From: Thermoanaerobacterales bacterium
GTDB taxonomy: Bacteria; Actinomycetota; Acidimicrobiia; Acidimicrobiales; JACDCH01
Assembly (NCBI GenBank): GCA_017577565.1
Contig: PKRH01000027.1
Span: 1 to 31,807 of the forward strand
Direction: 5' to 3'
DNA length: 31,807 nt
Under the pieces are notes generated by a model, which saw nothing but the letters and a program-made list of their open reading frames with translations, was not told the DNA's origin and searched no databases. Position numbers and translations under genes: made by a program. Below, piece by piece: positions 7,274 to 15,339 of the stretch. Position 1 is the first letter of the stretch; each line of letters opens with the position of its first letter.

Positions 7274-7345
7274 TCGGGGAGGAGGGACTCGAACCCTCGG
7301 CCTCCTGCACCCAAAGCAGGTGCGCTTCCACTGCGCCACTCCCCG
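7274..7345 (-). tRNA. tRNA-Pro (anticodon UGG)
   Basis: On the minus strand the acceptor CGGGGAG pairs with CTCCCCG and carries discriminator A. The D arm is GCGCAGTGGAAGCGC, the anticodon stem-loop is CCTGC-TTTGGGT-GCAGG with anticodon TGG, and the T arm contains GGGTTCGAGTCCC. A 5'-terminal C followed by GGGG is characteristic of bacterial tRNA-Pro. No CCA is encoded. The gene is divergent from tig, whose start is 150 bp away. Confidence 0.95.
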
Positions 7346-7361
7346 CAGAGGCAGTCCGCTG

Positions 7362-7367
7362 AGCGTA
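7362..7367 (-). promoter_or_regulatory. -10 box for tRNA-Pro
   Basis: The minus strand reads TACGCT, a TAnnnT -10 element, ending 16 nt before the mature tRNA-Pro 5' end. This would give a short pre-tRNA leader of about 10 nt. No good -35 box is visible. Confidence 0.4.
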
Positions 7368-7480
7368 CCCGAGCCACCCCGGCGCCGTGCCGGGACGGCG
7401 GCGGGGGCGACCGGCCCGGTGAACGGGCCGCACGATGGCCCTGGTCGGGGCCGGTGGTCGGGGCCGTCAGGGACCCCCGT

Positions 7481-7486
7481 TACACT
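7481..7486 (+). promoter_or_regulatory. -10 box of a probable leaderless promoter for tig
   Basis: TACACT is followed by nine bases and then the GTG start of tig at 7496. At this spacing transcription would begin at or within a few bases of the start codon. There is no Shine-Dalgarno sequence before the GTG, which agrees with a leaderless mRNA. The -35 region is unremarkable. Confidence 0.6.
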
Positions 7487-7495
7487 CACGCCCCT

Positions 7496-8881
7496 GTGAA
7501 GACCATCGTCGCGCCCCTCGAGGGGAACAAGGTCAAGCTCTCCGTCGAGGTCGACGAGGAGGAGTTCGACAAGGCCATCACGGCCGCCTACCGCAAGATC
7601 GCCCGCGAGGTGCGCATCCCCGGGTTCAGGCCCGGCAAGGCGCCGCGGAAGGTGCTCGAGAAGCGGCTCGGCACGCAGATCGGCCGCGAGCAGGCGCTGA
7701 ACGACGCCCTGCCGGAGTACTACGCCCGGGCCATCATCGAGAACGACGTCGACGCCATCGACGCTCCTCAGATCGACATCACCTCCGGCGCCGAGGAGGG
7801 GCCCGTCTCCTTCGAGGCCGTCGTCGAGGTCCGCCCCAAGGTCCAGGTCCCCGGCTACGAGGGCCTGCGGGTGACGATCCCCCGCCCCGAGGTGGGCGAC
7901 GACGAGGTCGACGCCCAGATCGACCGCATGCGGGAGGTGCAGGCCACCTTCGCCGACGTCGACCGCCCGGCCCAGGACGGCGACGCGGTCGTCGTCGACA
8001 TCACCGGCACGCTCGACGGCGAGGCCCAGGACGGCCTGACCGCCGACGACTACAGCTACACGGTCGGCTCGGGCGCCATCACCCCCGAGGTCGACGAGCA
8101 CCTCCGGGGGGCCAAGGCCGGCGACATCCTCGAGTTCGCCGCCACCCACCCCGACCCGAACGAGGAGCGCGAGCTGCGGTTCCGCATCCTCGTCAAGCAG
8201 GTGCGGGAGAAGGTCCTGCCCGAGCTGACCGACGAGTGGGTCGCCGAGAACAGCGAGTTCGAGACGGTCGAGGCGCTGCGCGACTCCATCCGCGAGCGGG
8301 CCCTCTCCGTCCGCAAGCTGCAGGCCCAGGCCGCGCTGCGCGAGGCCGTCGGCACCGAGCTGGCCAAGCTGGTCACCGACGAGGTGCCCGAGGCCCTCGT
8401 CAACCACGAGCTCAGCCACCGGGCCCAGGACTTCGCCATGCGGCTGCAGGCCCAGGGCCTGACGCCCGAGCAGTGGCTGCAGATCACCGGCAAGAGCTCC
8501 GACGAGCTCACCGCCGAGCTGCGCGAGGCCGCCGAGGTGTCCGCCAAGGTCGACCTCGCCCTGCGGGCGGTGGCCGACGCCGAGGGCCTGGAGTGCACCG
8601 AGGAGGACCTCGAGGCCGAGCTCTCGGGCGTGGCCGAGCGGGTCGGCGAGCCGGTCGAGCGGGTCCGGTCCGAGTTCGAGCGCGGCGGCAACCTCTCGGC
8701 GGTACGCTCCGATGTGCGGAAGCGCAAGGCGCTCGACTGGCTGCTCGAGCGAGTCGAGATCGTCGACGAGGACGGTCAGCCGATCGACAGGGACGAGCTC
8801 GAGCTCACCTCCCCGAGCGAGTCGTCCGGCGAGGGCGACGACGAGACCGACACCAACGAGACGGAGAGCGACCCGACGTGA
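7496..8881 (+). CDS. tig: Trigger factor (ribosome-associated chaperone, peptidyl-prolyl isomerase)
   Basis: 461 residues, the usual length. The N-terminal ribosome-binding domain carries the signature GFRPGKAP (~41-48, variant of GFRxGK.P), which docks on L23. The FKBP-type domain follows at ~155-240 (DGDAVVVDITGTLDGE...YTVGSGAITPEVDEHLRGAKAGD). The C-terminal helical chaperone arms run from ~250 (LPELTDEWVAENSEFETVEALRD) to ~430. The tail is acidic and Ser/Glu/Asp-rich. The start is GTG 7496 (VKTIVAPLEGNKVKLSV); the open frame upstream runs across the tRNA genes on the other strand and is not coding. The first gene of tig-clpP-clpX, it couples nascent-chain folding with proteolysis. Confidence 0.97.
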   Translation: MKTIVAPLEGNKVKLSVEVDEEEFDKAITAAYRKIAREVRIPGFRPGKAPRKVLEKRLGTQIGREQALNDALPEYYARAIIENDVDAIDAPQIDITSGAEEGPVSFEAVVEVRPKVQVPGYEGLRVTIPRPEVGDDEVDAQIDRMREVQATFADVDRPAQDGDAVVVDITGTLDGEAQDGLTADDYSYTVGSGAITPEVDEHLRGAKAGDILEFAATHPDPNEERELRFRILVKQVREKVLPELTDEWVAENSEFETVEALRDSIRERALSVRKLQAQAALREAVGTELAKLVTDEVPEALVNHELSHRAQDFAMRLQAQGLTPEQWLQITGKSSDELTAELREAAEVSAKVDLALRAVADAEGLECTEEDLEAELSGVAERVGEPVERVRSEFERGGNLSAVRSDVRKRKALDWLLERVEIVDEDGQPIDRDELELTSPSESSGEGDDETDTNETESDPT

Positions 8882-9624
8882 TCGACCCCACGGTGCGACA
8901 GCCGCACGCCGCAGACCACACGCTCCGGCAGCCACCGGTTGTCGCGGCCGCCACGTACGGCACGTCGCCCGAGGTCGTCGGGCAGCACATGCAGGTCGTC
9001 CGCAACTACCTGGTCCCGACGGTCGTCGAGCAGACCAACCGGGGCGAGCGGGCCTACGACCTCTACAGCCGGCTGCTCAAGGAGCACATCATCTTCCTGG
9101 GCACGCCGATCGACGACGCCGTCGCCAACCTCGTCTGCGCCCAGCTGCTGCACCTCGAGTCCGAGAACCCGGACAAGGACATCAACATCTACATCAACAG
9201 CCCTGGCGGCGACATCACGGCGCTCTTCGCCATCTACGACACGATGCGCTTCGTGAAGCCGGACGTCAGCACCATCTGCTTCGGGCAGGCGGCCTCCGCG
9301 GCCGCGGTGCTGCTGGCCGCCGGCACCAAGGGCAAGCGCCTCGCCCTGCCCCACGCCCGGGTCCTGCTCCACCAGCCGTGGGGCCAGGCCGGCGGCCAGG
9401 CCACCGACGTCGAGCTGGCGGCGCGCGAGATCCTGCGCATGCGCACGATGCTCGACGAGATCCTCGCCTTCCACACCGGCCAGGACCCGGAGAAGATCCA
9501 CCGGGACACCGAGCGCGACTTCGTGCTCACGGCCGAGGAGGCGAAGGAGTACGGGATCATCGACGACGTGATCACCTCACGTCAGACGGTGGACATGTCC
9601 GGCCCCATCACACGGGCGAGCTAG
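8878..9624 (+). CDS. clpP: ATP-dependent Clp protease proteolytic subunit
   Basis: Serine peptidase that forms the tetradecameric barrel fed by ClpX. From GTG 8878 it has 248 residues, with catalytic Ser140 (FGQAASAAAVLL), His165 (LLHQPWG) and Asp214 (TERDFVLTAEEA), plus the oxyanion region NSPGG (107-111). The conserved fold begins around YLVPTVVEQTNRGERAYDLYSRLL (~44), so the first ~40 residues are an extension: either a propeptide or a sign that ATG 8989 is the real start. GTG 8878 is kept because it overlaps the tig stop as GTGA and has GGAGAG nine bases upstream. Many actinobacteria carry clpP1-clpP2 in tandem here, but only one copy is present. Confidence 0.96.
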   Translation: MIDPTVRQPHAADHTLRQPPVVAAATYGTSPEVVGQHMQVVRNYLVPTVVEQTNRGERAYDLYSRLLKEHIIFLGTPIDDAVANLVCAQLLHLESENPDKDINIYINSPGGDITALFAIYDTMRFVKPDVSTICFGQAASAAAVLLAAGTKGKRLALPHARVLLHQPWGQAGGQATDVELAAREILRMRTMLDEILAFHTGQDPEKIHRDTERDFVLTAEEAKEYGIIDDVITSRQTVDMSGPITRAS

Positions 9625-9646
9625 GACCGACCGGGGAGCGATCGAC

Positions 9647-10921
<1,275 letters not shown>

Positions 10922-10951
10922 CCCGCGGGCCGGGCACCGCAGCAACCCTTC

Positions 10952-12298
10952 GTGGACTTCGACCAGGCACAGGCGTACCTCGACGCCCACATCGACCTCG
11001 AGAAGACCTCCGGGATCTCGGCGGGCCACGTCGCGGGCCTGTCGCTGGACCGGATGCGCCGGGTCGTCGACGTCCTGGGCAACCCCCAGCGGGACTACCC
11101 GGTCATCCACATCACCGGCACCAACGGCAAGGGCTCGACCGCCCGGATGGTCACCGCGCTGCTGGCCGCCCACCAGCTCTCGGTCGGCACCTACAGCAGC
11201 CCGCACCTCGAGCACGTCACCGAGCGCATCGCCCGCAACGGCGAGCCGATCCCGCCCGAGGACCTGGCCCGGGTGCTCGGCGAGATCGCGCTGCTGGAGG
11301 AGCAGCGGTTCTTCGAGGAGCGCCCCTCGTACTTCGAGCTGCTGACCGCCGCCGGCTACGCCTGGTTCAGCGAGGTGGCGGTCGACGTGGCCGTCGTCGA
11401 GGTCGGGCTGCTCGGCCGCTACGACGCCACCAACGTGGCCGACGGCCAGGTGGCGGTCGTGACGAACGTCGCGCGCGACCACACCGACGGGCGGGGCGAC
11501 TGGCGGCGCGACGTCGCCGGCGAGAAGGCCGGCATCGTCAAGCCCGGCAGCCACCTCGTGCTGGGGGAGCCCGACGCCGGGCTGCGCGACGTGTTCACCG
11601 CCGAGGGACCGGAGGCGCTGTGGGTGCGGGGCGACGACTTCGGCGTCGTGCGGGACCGGCTGGCGCTGGGCGGGCACCTGCTCGACCTGCGGACCCCGCT
11701 GGCCCGGCACGACGAGGTGTTCCTGCCGGTCCACGGTGCCCACCAGGCCGACAACGCCGCCGCCGCGGTGGCGGCGGTCGAGGCGTTCTTCGGCCGCCCC
11801 CTCGACGACGACGTCGTGGCCGAGGCGTTCGCCGGGCTGCGGCTCCCCGGGCGCTTCGAGGTCCTGCACCGGGCGCCGCTCCTCGTCCTCGACGGCGCCC
11901 ACAACCCCGCCGGCGCGGCCGCCGCGGCCGCGACCCTGGCCGGCGAGTTCACGATCCGGGGCACCCGGCGGTGGGTGCTCGGGCTGCTCCGGGGGCGCGA
12001 CGTCGACGAGGTCCTCGACGCCTTCGGCGTCCGGCCGGGCGACCAGGTGATCGCCACCACGCCGCCGTCGCCGCGGGGCCTCCCGGCCGCCGAGCTGGCC
12101 GAGGCGGTCGCGGCCCGGGGCGTCGACGTCGTCGCCGAGCCCGAGGTGGCCGACGCGGTCGAGCGGGCGTGGACGACGACGGTGGACGCCGGCGACGCCG
12201 GCCTCGTCATGGTGACGGGCTCGCTCTACACGGTGGGGGCGGCCCGCACCGCCTGCCGGCGCCTGGGCCTCGTGCGCGACGACGGCGTCGCCGCCTGA
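10952..12298 (+). CDS. folC: Bifunctional folylpolyglutamate synthase / dihydrofolate synthase
   Basis: 448 residues, Mur-ligase-like fold. It ligates glutamate to dihydropteroate and folates with ATP in the cytosol. The P-loop is ITGTNGKGSTARM (from ~54). The substrate loop SPHLEHVTERI follows, then EVGLLGRYDATNV (usual form EVGLGGRLDATN), the ATP/metal region with DHTD and EKAGIVKPG, and the C-terminal domain signature LVLDGAHNPAGAAA. The start GTG 10952 lies 30 bp after clpX. No clear Shine-Dalgarno sequence or TAnnnT box is seen, so it is probably part of the same transcript. The valS gene that often precedes folC in actinobacteria is absent here. The gene is closed by a double hairpin. 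Confidence 0.93.
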   Translation: MDFDQAQAYLDAHIDLEKTSGISAGHVAGLSLDRMRRVVDVLGNPQRDYPVIHITGTNGKGSTARMVTALLAAHQLSVGTYSSPHLEHVTERIARNGEPIPPEDLARVLGEIALLEEQRFFEERPSYFELLTAAGYAWFSEVAVDVAVVEVGLLGRYDATNVADGQVAVVTNVARDHTDGRGDWRRDVAGEKAGIVKPGSHLVLGEPDAGLRDVFTAEGPEALWVRGDDFGVVRDRLALGGHLLDLRTPLARHDEVFLPVHGAHQADNAAAAVAAVEAFFGRPLDDDVVAEAFAGLRLPGRFEVLHRAPLLVLDGAHNPAGAAAAAATLAGEFTIRGTRRWVLGLLRGRDVDEVLDAFGVRPGDQVIATTPPSPRGLPAAELAEAVAARGVDVVAEPEVADAVERAWTTTVDAGDAGLVMVTGSLYTVGAARTACRRLGLVRDDGVAA

Positions 12299-12302
12299 GG
12301 CC

Positions 12303-12347
12303 GGCGACGGCCCGGCCGTCGCCGCCGCGGGCGGGTGCGCCCGCCCG
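12303..12347 (+). terminator. Tandem hairpin terminator after folC
   Basis: GGCGACGGC (12303-12311), loop CCG and GCCGTCGCC (12315-12323) form a perfect 9-bp stem. CGGGCGGG (12328-12335), loop TGCG and CCCGCCCG (12340-12347) form a perfect 8-bp stem. Both start within 50 bases of the folC stop, and the ndk promoter follows, which fits transcription ending here. There is no T-run. Confidence 0.6.
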
Positions 12348-12384
12348 GGCGACCCGGGATTTCGCCGGTCGTGGGCGCCGCCCC

Positions 12385-12390
12385 TACCCT
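12385..12390 (+). promoter_or_regulatory. -10 box of a probable leaderless promoter for ndk
   Basis: TACCCT lies exactly nine bases before the GTG start of ndk, the same spacing as at tig. TTCGCC (12361-12366), 18 bases upstream, is a weak -35 candidate. No Shine-Dalgarno sequence precedes the start codon. Confidence 0.6.
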
Positions 12391-12399
12391 CGTCCCCTC

Positions 12400-12816
12400 G
12401 TGAAGAACCGCACCTTCGTGATGTGCAAGCCGGACGCGGTCGAGCGGGGCCTGATCGGCGAGGTCGTGTCCCGCATCGAGCGCAAGGGGCTGCGGCTCGT
12501 CGCCGCCGAGCTGCGCAGCGTCGACCGCGAGCTCGCCGAGCGCCACTACGCCGAGCACCGCGAGAAGCCGTTCTTCGGCGAGCTCGTCGACTTCATCACC
12601 CGCTCGCCGGTGTTCACGATGGTGGTCGAGGGCCCCGACGAGAACACCTGGCTGCTGGTGCGCAAGCTCGTGGGCGCCACGAAGGTGACCGACGCCGAGC
12701 CGGGGACCATCCGGGGCGACTTCGCCACGACGACGACCGAGAACCTCGTGCACGCGAGCGACGGCCACGAGTCGGCCGAGCGCGAGATCGCGCTCTGGTT
12801 CCCCGGGTTCGCCTGA
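12400..12816 (+). CDS. ndk: Nucleoside diphosphate kinase
   Basis: 138 residues, full length. It transfers the gamma-phosphate from ATP to other NDPs through a phosphohistidine. The N-terminal substrate motif is TFVMCKPDAVERGLIGEV. The catalytic His118 lies in ENLVHASDGHESAEREI, where the usual HGSDS reads HASDG, a mild variation of the signature. The Lys10, Tyr50, Arg88, Arg105 and Asn115 positions expected for nucleotide and metal contact are present. The start is GTG 12400, directly behind its own -10 element. Confidence 0.97.
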   Translation: MKNRTFVMCKPDAVERGLIGEVVSRIERKGLRLVAAELRSVDRELAERHYAEHREKPFFGELVDFITRSPVFTMVVEGPDENTWLLVRKLVGATKVTDAEPGTIRGDFATTTTENLVHASDGHESAEREIALWFPGFA

Positions 12817-12949
12817 GCCGCGGGCCCCGACGGGGGCGCACCCGGGCGGGCGGCCGGCCCGGCGCGAGAAGCGCCTGGCAGGGTCGCCGGGAGCACCAGG
12901 ACCCGGGGGTAACCTACGGCAGGCCCCACGACCGGCGGAGGGTGCACGG
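12817..12949 (+). promoter_or_regulatory. ndk-mreB intergenic region with -10 box for mreB
   Basis: TAACCT (12910-12915) fits the TAnnnT -10 pattern and would start transcription near 12922, leaving a ~28-nt leader. GGAGGG (12937-12942) lies seven bases before the mreB ATG. Upstream, GGCGC-GAGAA-GCGCC (12861-12875) is a short hairpin that may end the ndk transcript. No -35 box is convincing, and there is no other coding potential. Confidence 0.45.
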
Positions 12950-13987
12950 ATGCCCGACAACTTCCTCTCCTCCCTGACGGGTCGCGACATGGCCGTCGAC
13001 CTGGGGACGGCCAACACCGTCATCTACGTGCGCGGCAAGGGCATCGTGCTGAACGAGCCGTCGGTCATCGCGGTCAACGTGCGGGACGGCCGGCCGGTCG
13101 CCGTCGGGACCGAGGCCAAGCGCATGATCGGGCGCACCCCCAGCCACATCGAGGCCATCCGCCCGCTGAAGGACGGCGTCATCGCGGACTTCGAGATCTG
13201 CGAGAAGATGCTGAGCTACTTCATCCGGAAGGCCCACAACCGGCGCTGGGGCAAGCCCCGCATGGTGATCTGCGTCCCGTCCGGCATCACCGGGGTCGAG
13301 CAGCGGGCGGTCCAGGAGGCCGCCGAGTACGCCGGGGCCCGCAAGCCGGCCTACATCATCGAGGAGCCGATGGCGGCCGCCATCGGCGCCGGCCTGGCGG
13401 TGCAGGAGCCCACCGGGAACATGATCGTCGACATCGGTGGCGGCACCACCGAGGTGGCGGTCATCTCGCTGGGCGGCATCGTCACCAGCCAGTCGGTGCG
13501 GGTCGCCGGGGACGAGCTCGACGAGGCGATCGTGGAGTTCGTCAAGAAGGAGTACGGCCTGGCAATCGGGCAGCGCACCGCCGAGGAGGTCAAGATCGCC
13601 CTCGGCTCGGCCTGGCCGCTGGTCGAGGAGCTCCACGCCGAGATCCGCGGCCGCGACCTCATGACCGGCCTGCCCAAGACCATCGTCACCACCACCGAGG
13701 AGGTGCGGGAGGCCATCGAGGAGCCGGTGCAGGCCATCGTCGACGCCGTCAAGGTCACGCTCGACAAGACACCGCCCGAGCTGGCCGCCGACATCATGGA
13801 CAAGGGCATCTGCCTGGCCGGCGGCGGTGCGCTGCTCCACGGCCTCGACGCCCGGCTGCACCACGAGACCGGCATGCCGATCGTGGTCGCCCCCAACCCG
13901 CTGCACGCGGTGGCGGTGGGCTCCGGCCAGTCCCTGGAGGAGTTCGACGCGCTGAAGAGCGTGCTCTTCTCGTCCACCGGGTACTGA
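12950..13987 (+). CDS. mreB: Rod shape-determining protein MreB (bacterial actin)
   Basis: 345 residues with the actin/Hsp70 ATPase fold. The phosphate-1 loop is DMAVDLGTANTVIYVRGKG (~14-30), phosphate-2 is IVDIGGGTTEVAVIS (~160-174), and the adenosine motif is GICLAGGGALLHGLD (~284-298). Connect regions such as VCVPSGITGVEQRAV (I/V variants) and YIIEEPMAAAIGAGL are also in place. It forms membrane-bound filaments that guide elongation-specific wall synthesis. It is the first gene of the mreB-mreC-mreD-mrdA-rodA operon; its TGA overlaps the mreC ATG (TGATG). A full mre set implies lateral-wall elongation, unlike the MreB-less polar growers among actinobacteria. Confidence 0.98.
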   Translation: MPDNFLSSLTGRDMAVDLGTANTVIYVRGKGIVLNEPSVIAVNVRDGRPVAVGTEAKRMIGRTPSHIEAIRPLKDGVIADFEICEKMLSYFIRKAHNRRWGKPRMVICVPSGITGVEQRAVQEAAEYAGARKPAYIIEEPMAAAIGAGLAVQEPTGNMIVDIGGGTTEVAVISLGGIVTSQSVRVAGDELDEAIVEFVKKEYGLAIGQRTAEEVKIALGSAWPLVEELHAEIRGRDLMTGLPKTIVTTTEEVREAIEEPVQAIVDAVKVTLDKTPPELAADIMDKGICLAGGGALLHGLDARLHHETGMPIVVAPNPLHAVAVGSGQSLEEFDALKSVLFSSTGY

Positions 13988-14814
13988 TGGCCGTCTCGCC
14001 CTCGTCCGGCTCCCGGACCCGGATCCTCGTCCTCCTGCTCGCGTCGGTCACCCTCGTCGTGCTCGGGCTGCGCGACGTGCCGGTCGTGCGCGACCTGCGC
14101 GAGGGCGCGGCCGCCGCGCTCGAGCCCGTGGAGGGTGCGCTCGACACCGTCACCAGCCCGGTGCGCAACGCCTGGCACGGCATCACCGACTACGACGACG
14201 TCAAGCGCGAGAACGAGCGGCTGCGCACCCAGCTGGCCGAGGCCGAGGCGGCCGAGATCGCCCGCACCGACGCCGAGACCCAGCTCGCCGAGCTGTCCGA
14301 GTCGCTCGACCTGCCCTTCGCCGGGGACGTCCCGACCGTCACCGCCCGGGTGGTCGCCGGGCCGCGGTCCAACTTCTCCCACGCGCTCGAGATCGACAAG
14401 GGCGCGGACGCCGGCCTGGCCGAGGGCATGCCCGTCGTCACCGGCGGCGGGCTGGTCGGCCGCATCGACCAGGTGACCGCCGGCACCGCCCGGGTCGAGC
14501 TCGTCACCGACCCCGACTTCCGGGTCGGTGTGCGCCTGGCCACGACCGGGGCGCTCGGCACGGCCCACGGGCAGGGGAGCGAGGAGCCCCTCCGGGTCGA
14601 CTCCTCGCTGCCGCCCCGCACCGAGGTCGAGCAGGGCACCGGGGTGGTGACGAGCGGCGTCGACCGCAGCGCCTTCCCGCCCGGCGTCCCGGTCGGGACC
14701 GTCGTCGAGACCCAGCAGGGCGCCGGCGGCCTGACCCTCGAGCTGGTGGTCGAGCCGCTGGTCGAGGTCTCCCAGCTCTCGTACGTCACCGTCCTCCTCT
14801 GGCAGCCGGGGTAG
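13987..14814 (+). CDS. mreC: Rod shape-determining protein MreC
   Basis: 275 residues. A short cytosolic N-terminus is followed by one transmembrane helix (~12-31, ILVLLLASVTLVVLGL). Next comes a coiled coil (~70-105, VKRENERLRTQLAEAEAAEI) that mediates dimerisation. The periplasmic-side double beta-barrel typical of MreC has ARVVAGPRSNFSHALEIDKG, GMPVVTGGGLVGRI and VTSGVDRSAFPPGVPVGTV. It links MreB filaments to PBP2/RodA and activates them. Translational coupling to mreB through TGATG; three bases separate it from mreD. Confidence 0.96.
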   Translation: MAVSPSSGSRTRILVLLLASVTLVVLGLRDVPVVRDLREGAAAALEPVEGALDTVTSPVRNAWHGITDYDDVKRENERLRTQLAEAEAAEIARTDAETQLAELSESLDLPFAGDVPTVTARVVAGPRSNFSHALEIDKGADAGLAEGMPVVTGGGLVGRIDQVTAGTARVELVTDPDFRVGVRLATTGALGTAHGQGSEEPLRVDSSLPPRTEVEQGTGVVTSGVDRSAFPPGVPVGTVVETQQGAGGLTLELVVEPLVEVSQLSYVTVLLWQPG

Positions 14815-14817
14815 GGG

Positions 14818-15339
14818 ATGGGCCGGCCCCGCTTCCCCCTCGTCCGCGCCACCCTCGTCGTCCTCGTCGCCCTGCTGCTGCAGCTCTCGGTCGTCGTCGA
14901 CCTGCGCATCGCGGGGGCGATGGGCGACCTGCTGCTCGCGGTCGTCGTGGCCGCCGCCCTCACCGGCGGGCCCGACCGGGGCGCCGCCTACGGCTTCGTC
15001 TGCGGGGTCCTCTACGACCTCGTGCTGGACACGCCCTTCGGGCTGACCGCGCTCTGCTACACGGTCGTCGGGGCGCTCGTCGGCTGGGTCGGGGTGCTGG
15101 TCGGCCGCACCAGCGGCTGGTGGCCGGTCCTGGCCGCGGCGGTGGCCGGCGGCCTGCACGCCGTGCTCTACACGAGCGCCGGCAACCTCGTCGGCGTGGC
15201 GTACCCTTTCGGTGACGTGCCCGCCATCGCCCTCGCCCTCGCCGCCTGCGCGGCGGTGGTCGTCCTCCCCCTGATGCGGGTGCTGTGGTGGGCGCACGGC
15301 CACCCCGAACCGGACCGCCTCGAGGTGAGCTGGCGATGA
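14818..15339 (+). CDS. mreD: Rod shape-determining protein MreD
   Basis: A 173-residue integral membrane protein with about five hydrophobic helices (for example LVVLVALLLQLSVVVDL, LLLAVVVAAALTGG and LTALCYTVVGALVGWVGVLVG). The family motif GFVCGVLYDLVLDTPFGLTAL is present, where the short charged GxxxGxxxD signature is characteristic of MreD. It works with MreC in the elongasome. The start ATG 14818 comes three bases after the mreC stop; its own stop overlaps the mrdA ATG as ATGA (15336-15339). Confidence 0.93.
   Translation: MGRPRFPLVRATLVVLVALLLQLSVVVDLRIAGAMGDLLLAVVVAAALTGGPDRGAAYGFVCGVLYDLVLDTPFGLTALCYTVVGALVGWVGVLVGRTSGWWPVLAAAVAGGLHAVLYTSAGNLVGVAYPFGDVPAIALALAACAAVVVLPLMRVLWWAHGHPEPDRLEVSWR

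Noticed and set aside
6859..7377. N-terminal extension of the DUF427 protein on the minus strand
   Set aside because: It would translate through both tRNA genes; ATG 6858 has a ribosome binding site and fits the family length.
6935..7495. N-terminal extension of tig through the tRNA region
   Set aside because: The frame is open but would be antisense to two tRNA genes; trigger factor homology and the promoter place the start at 7496.
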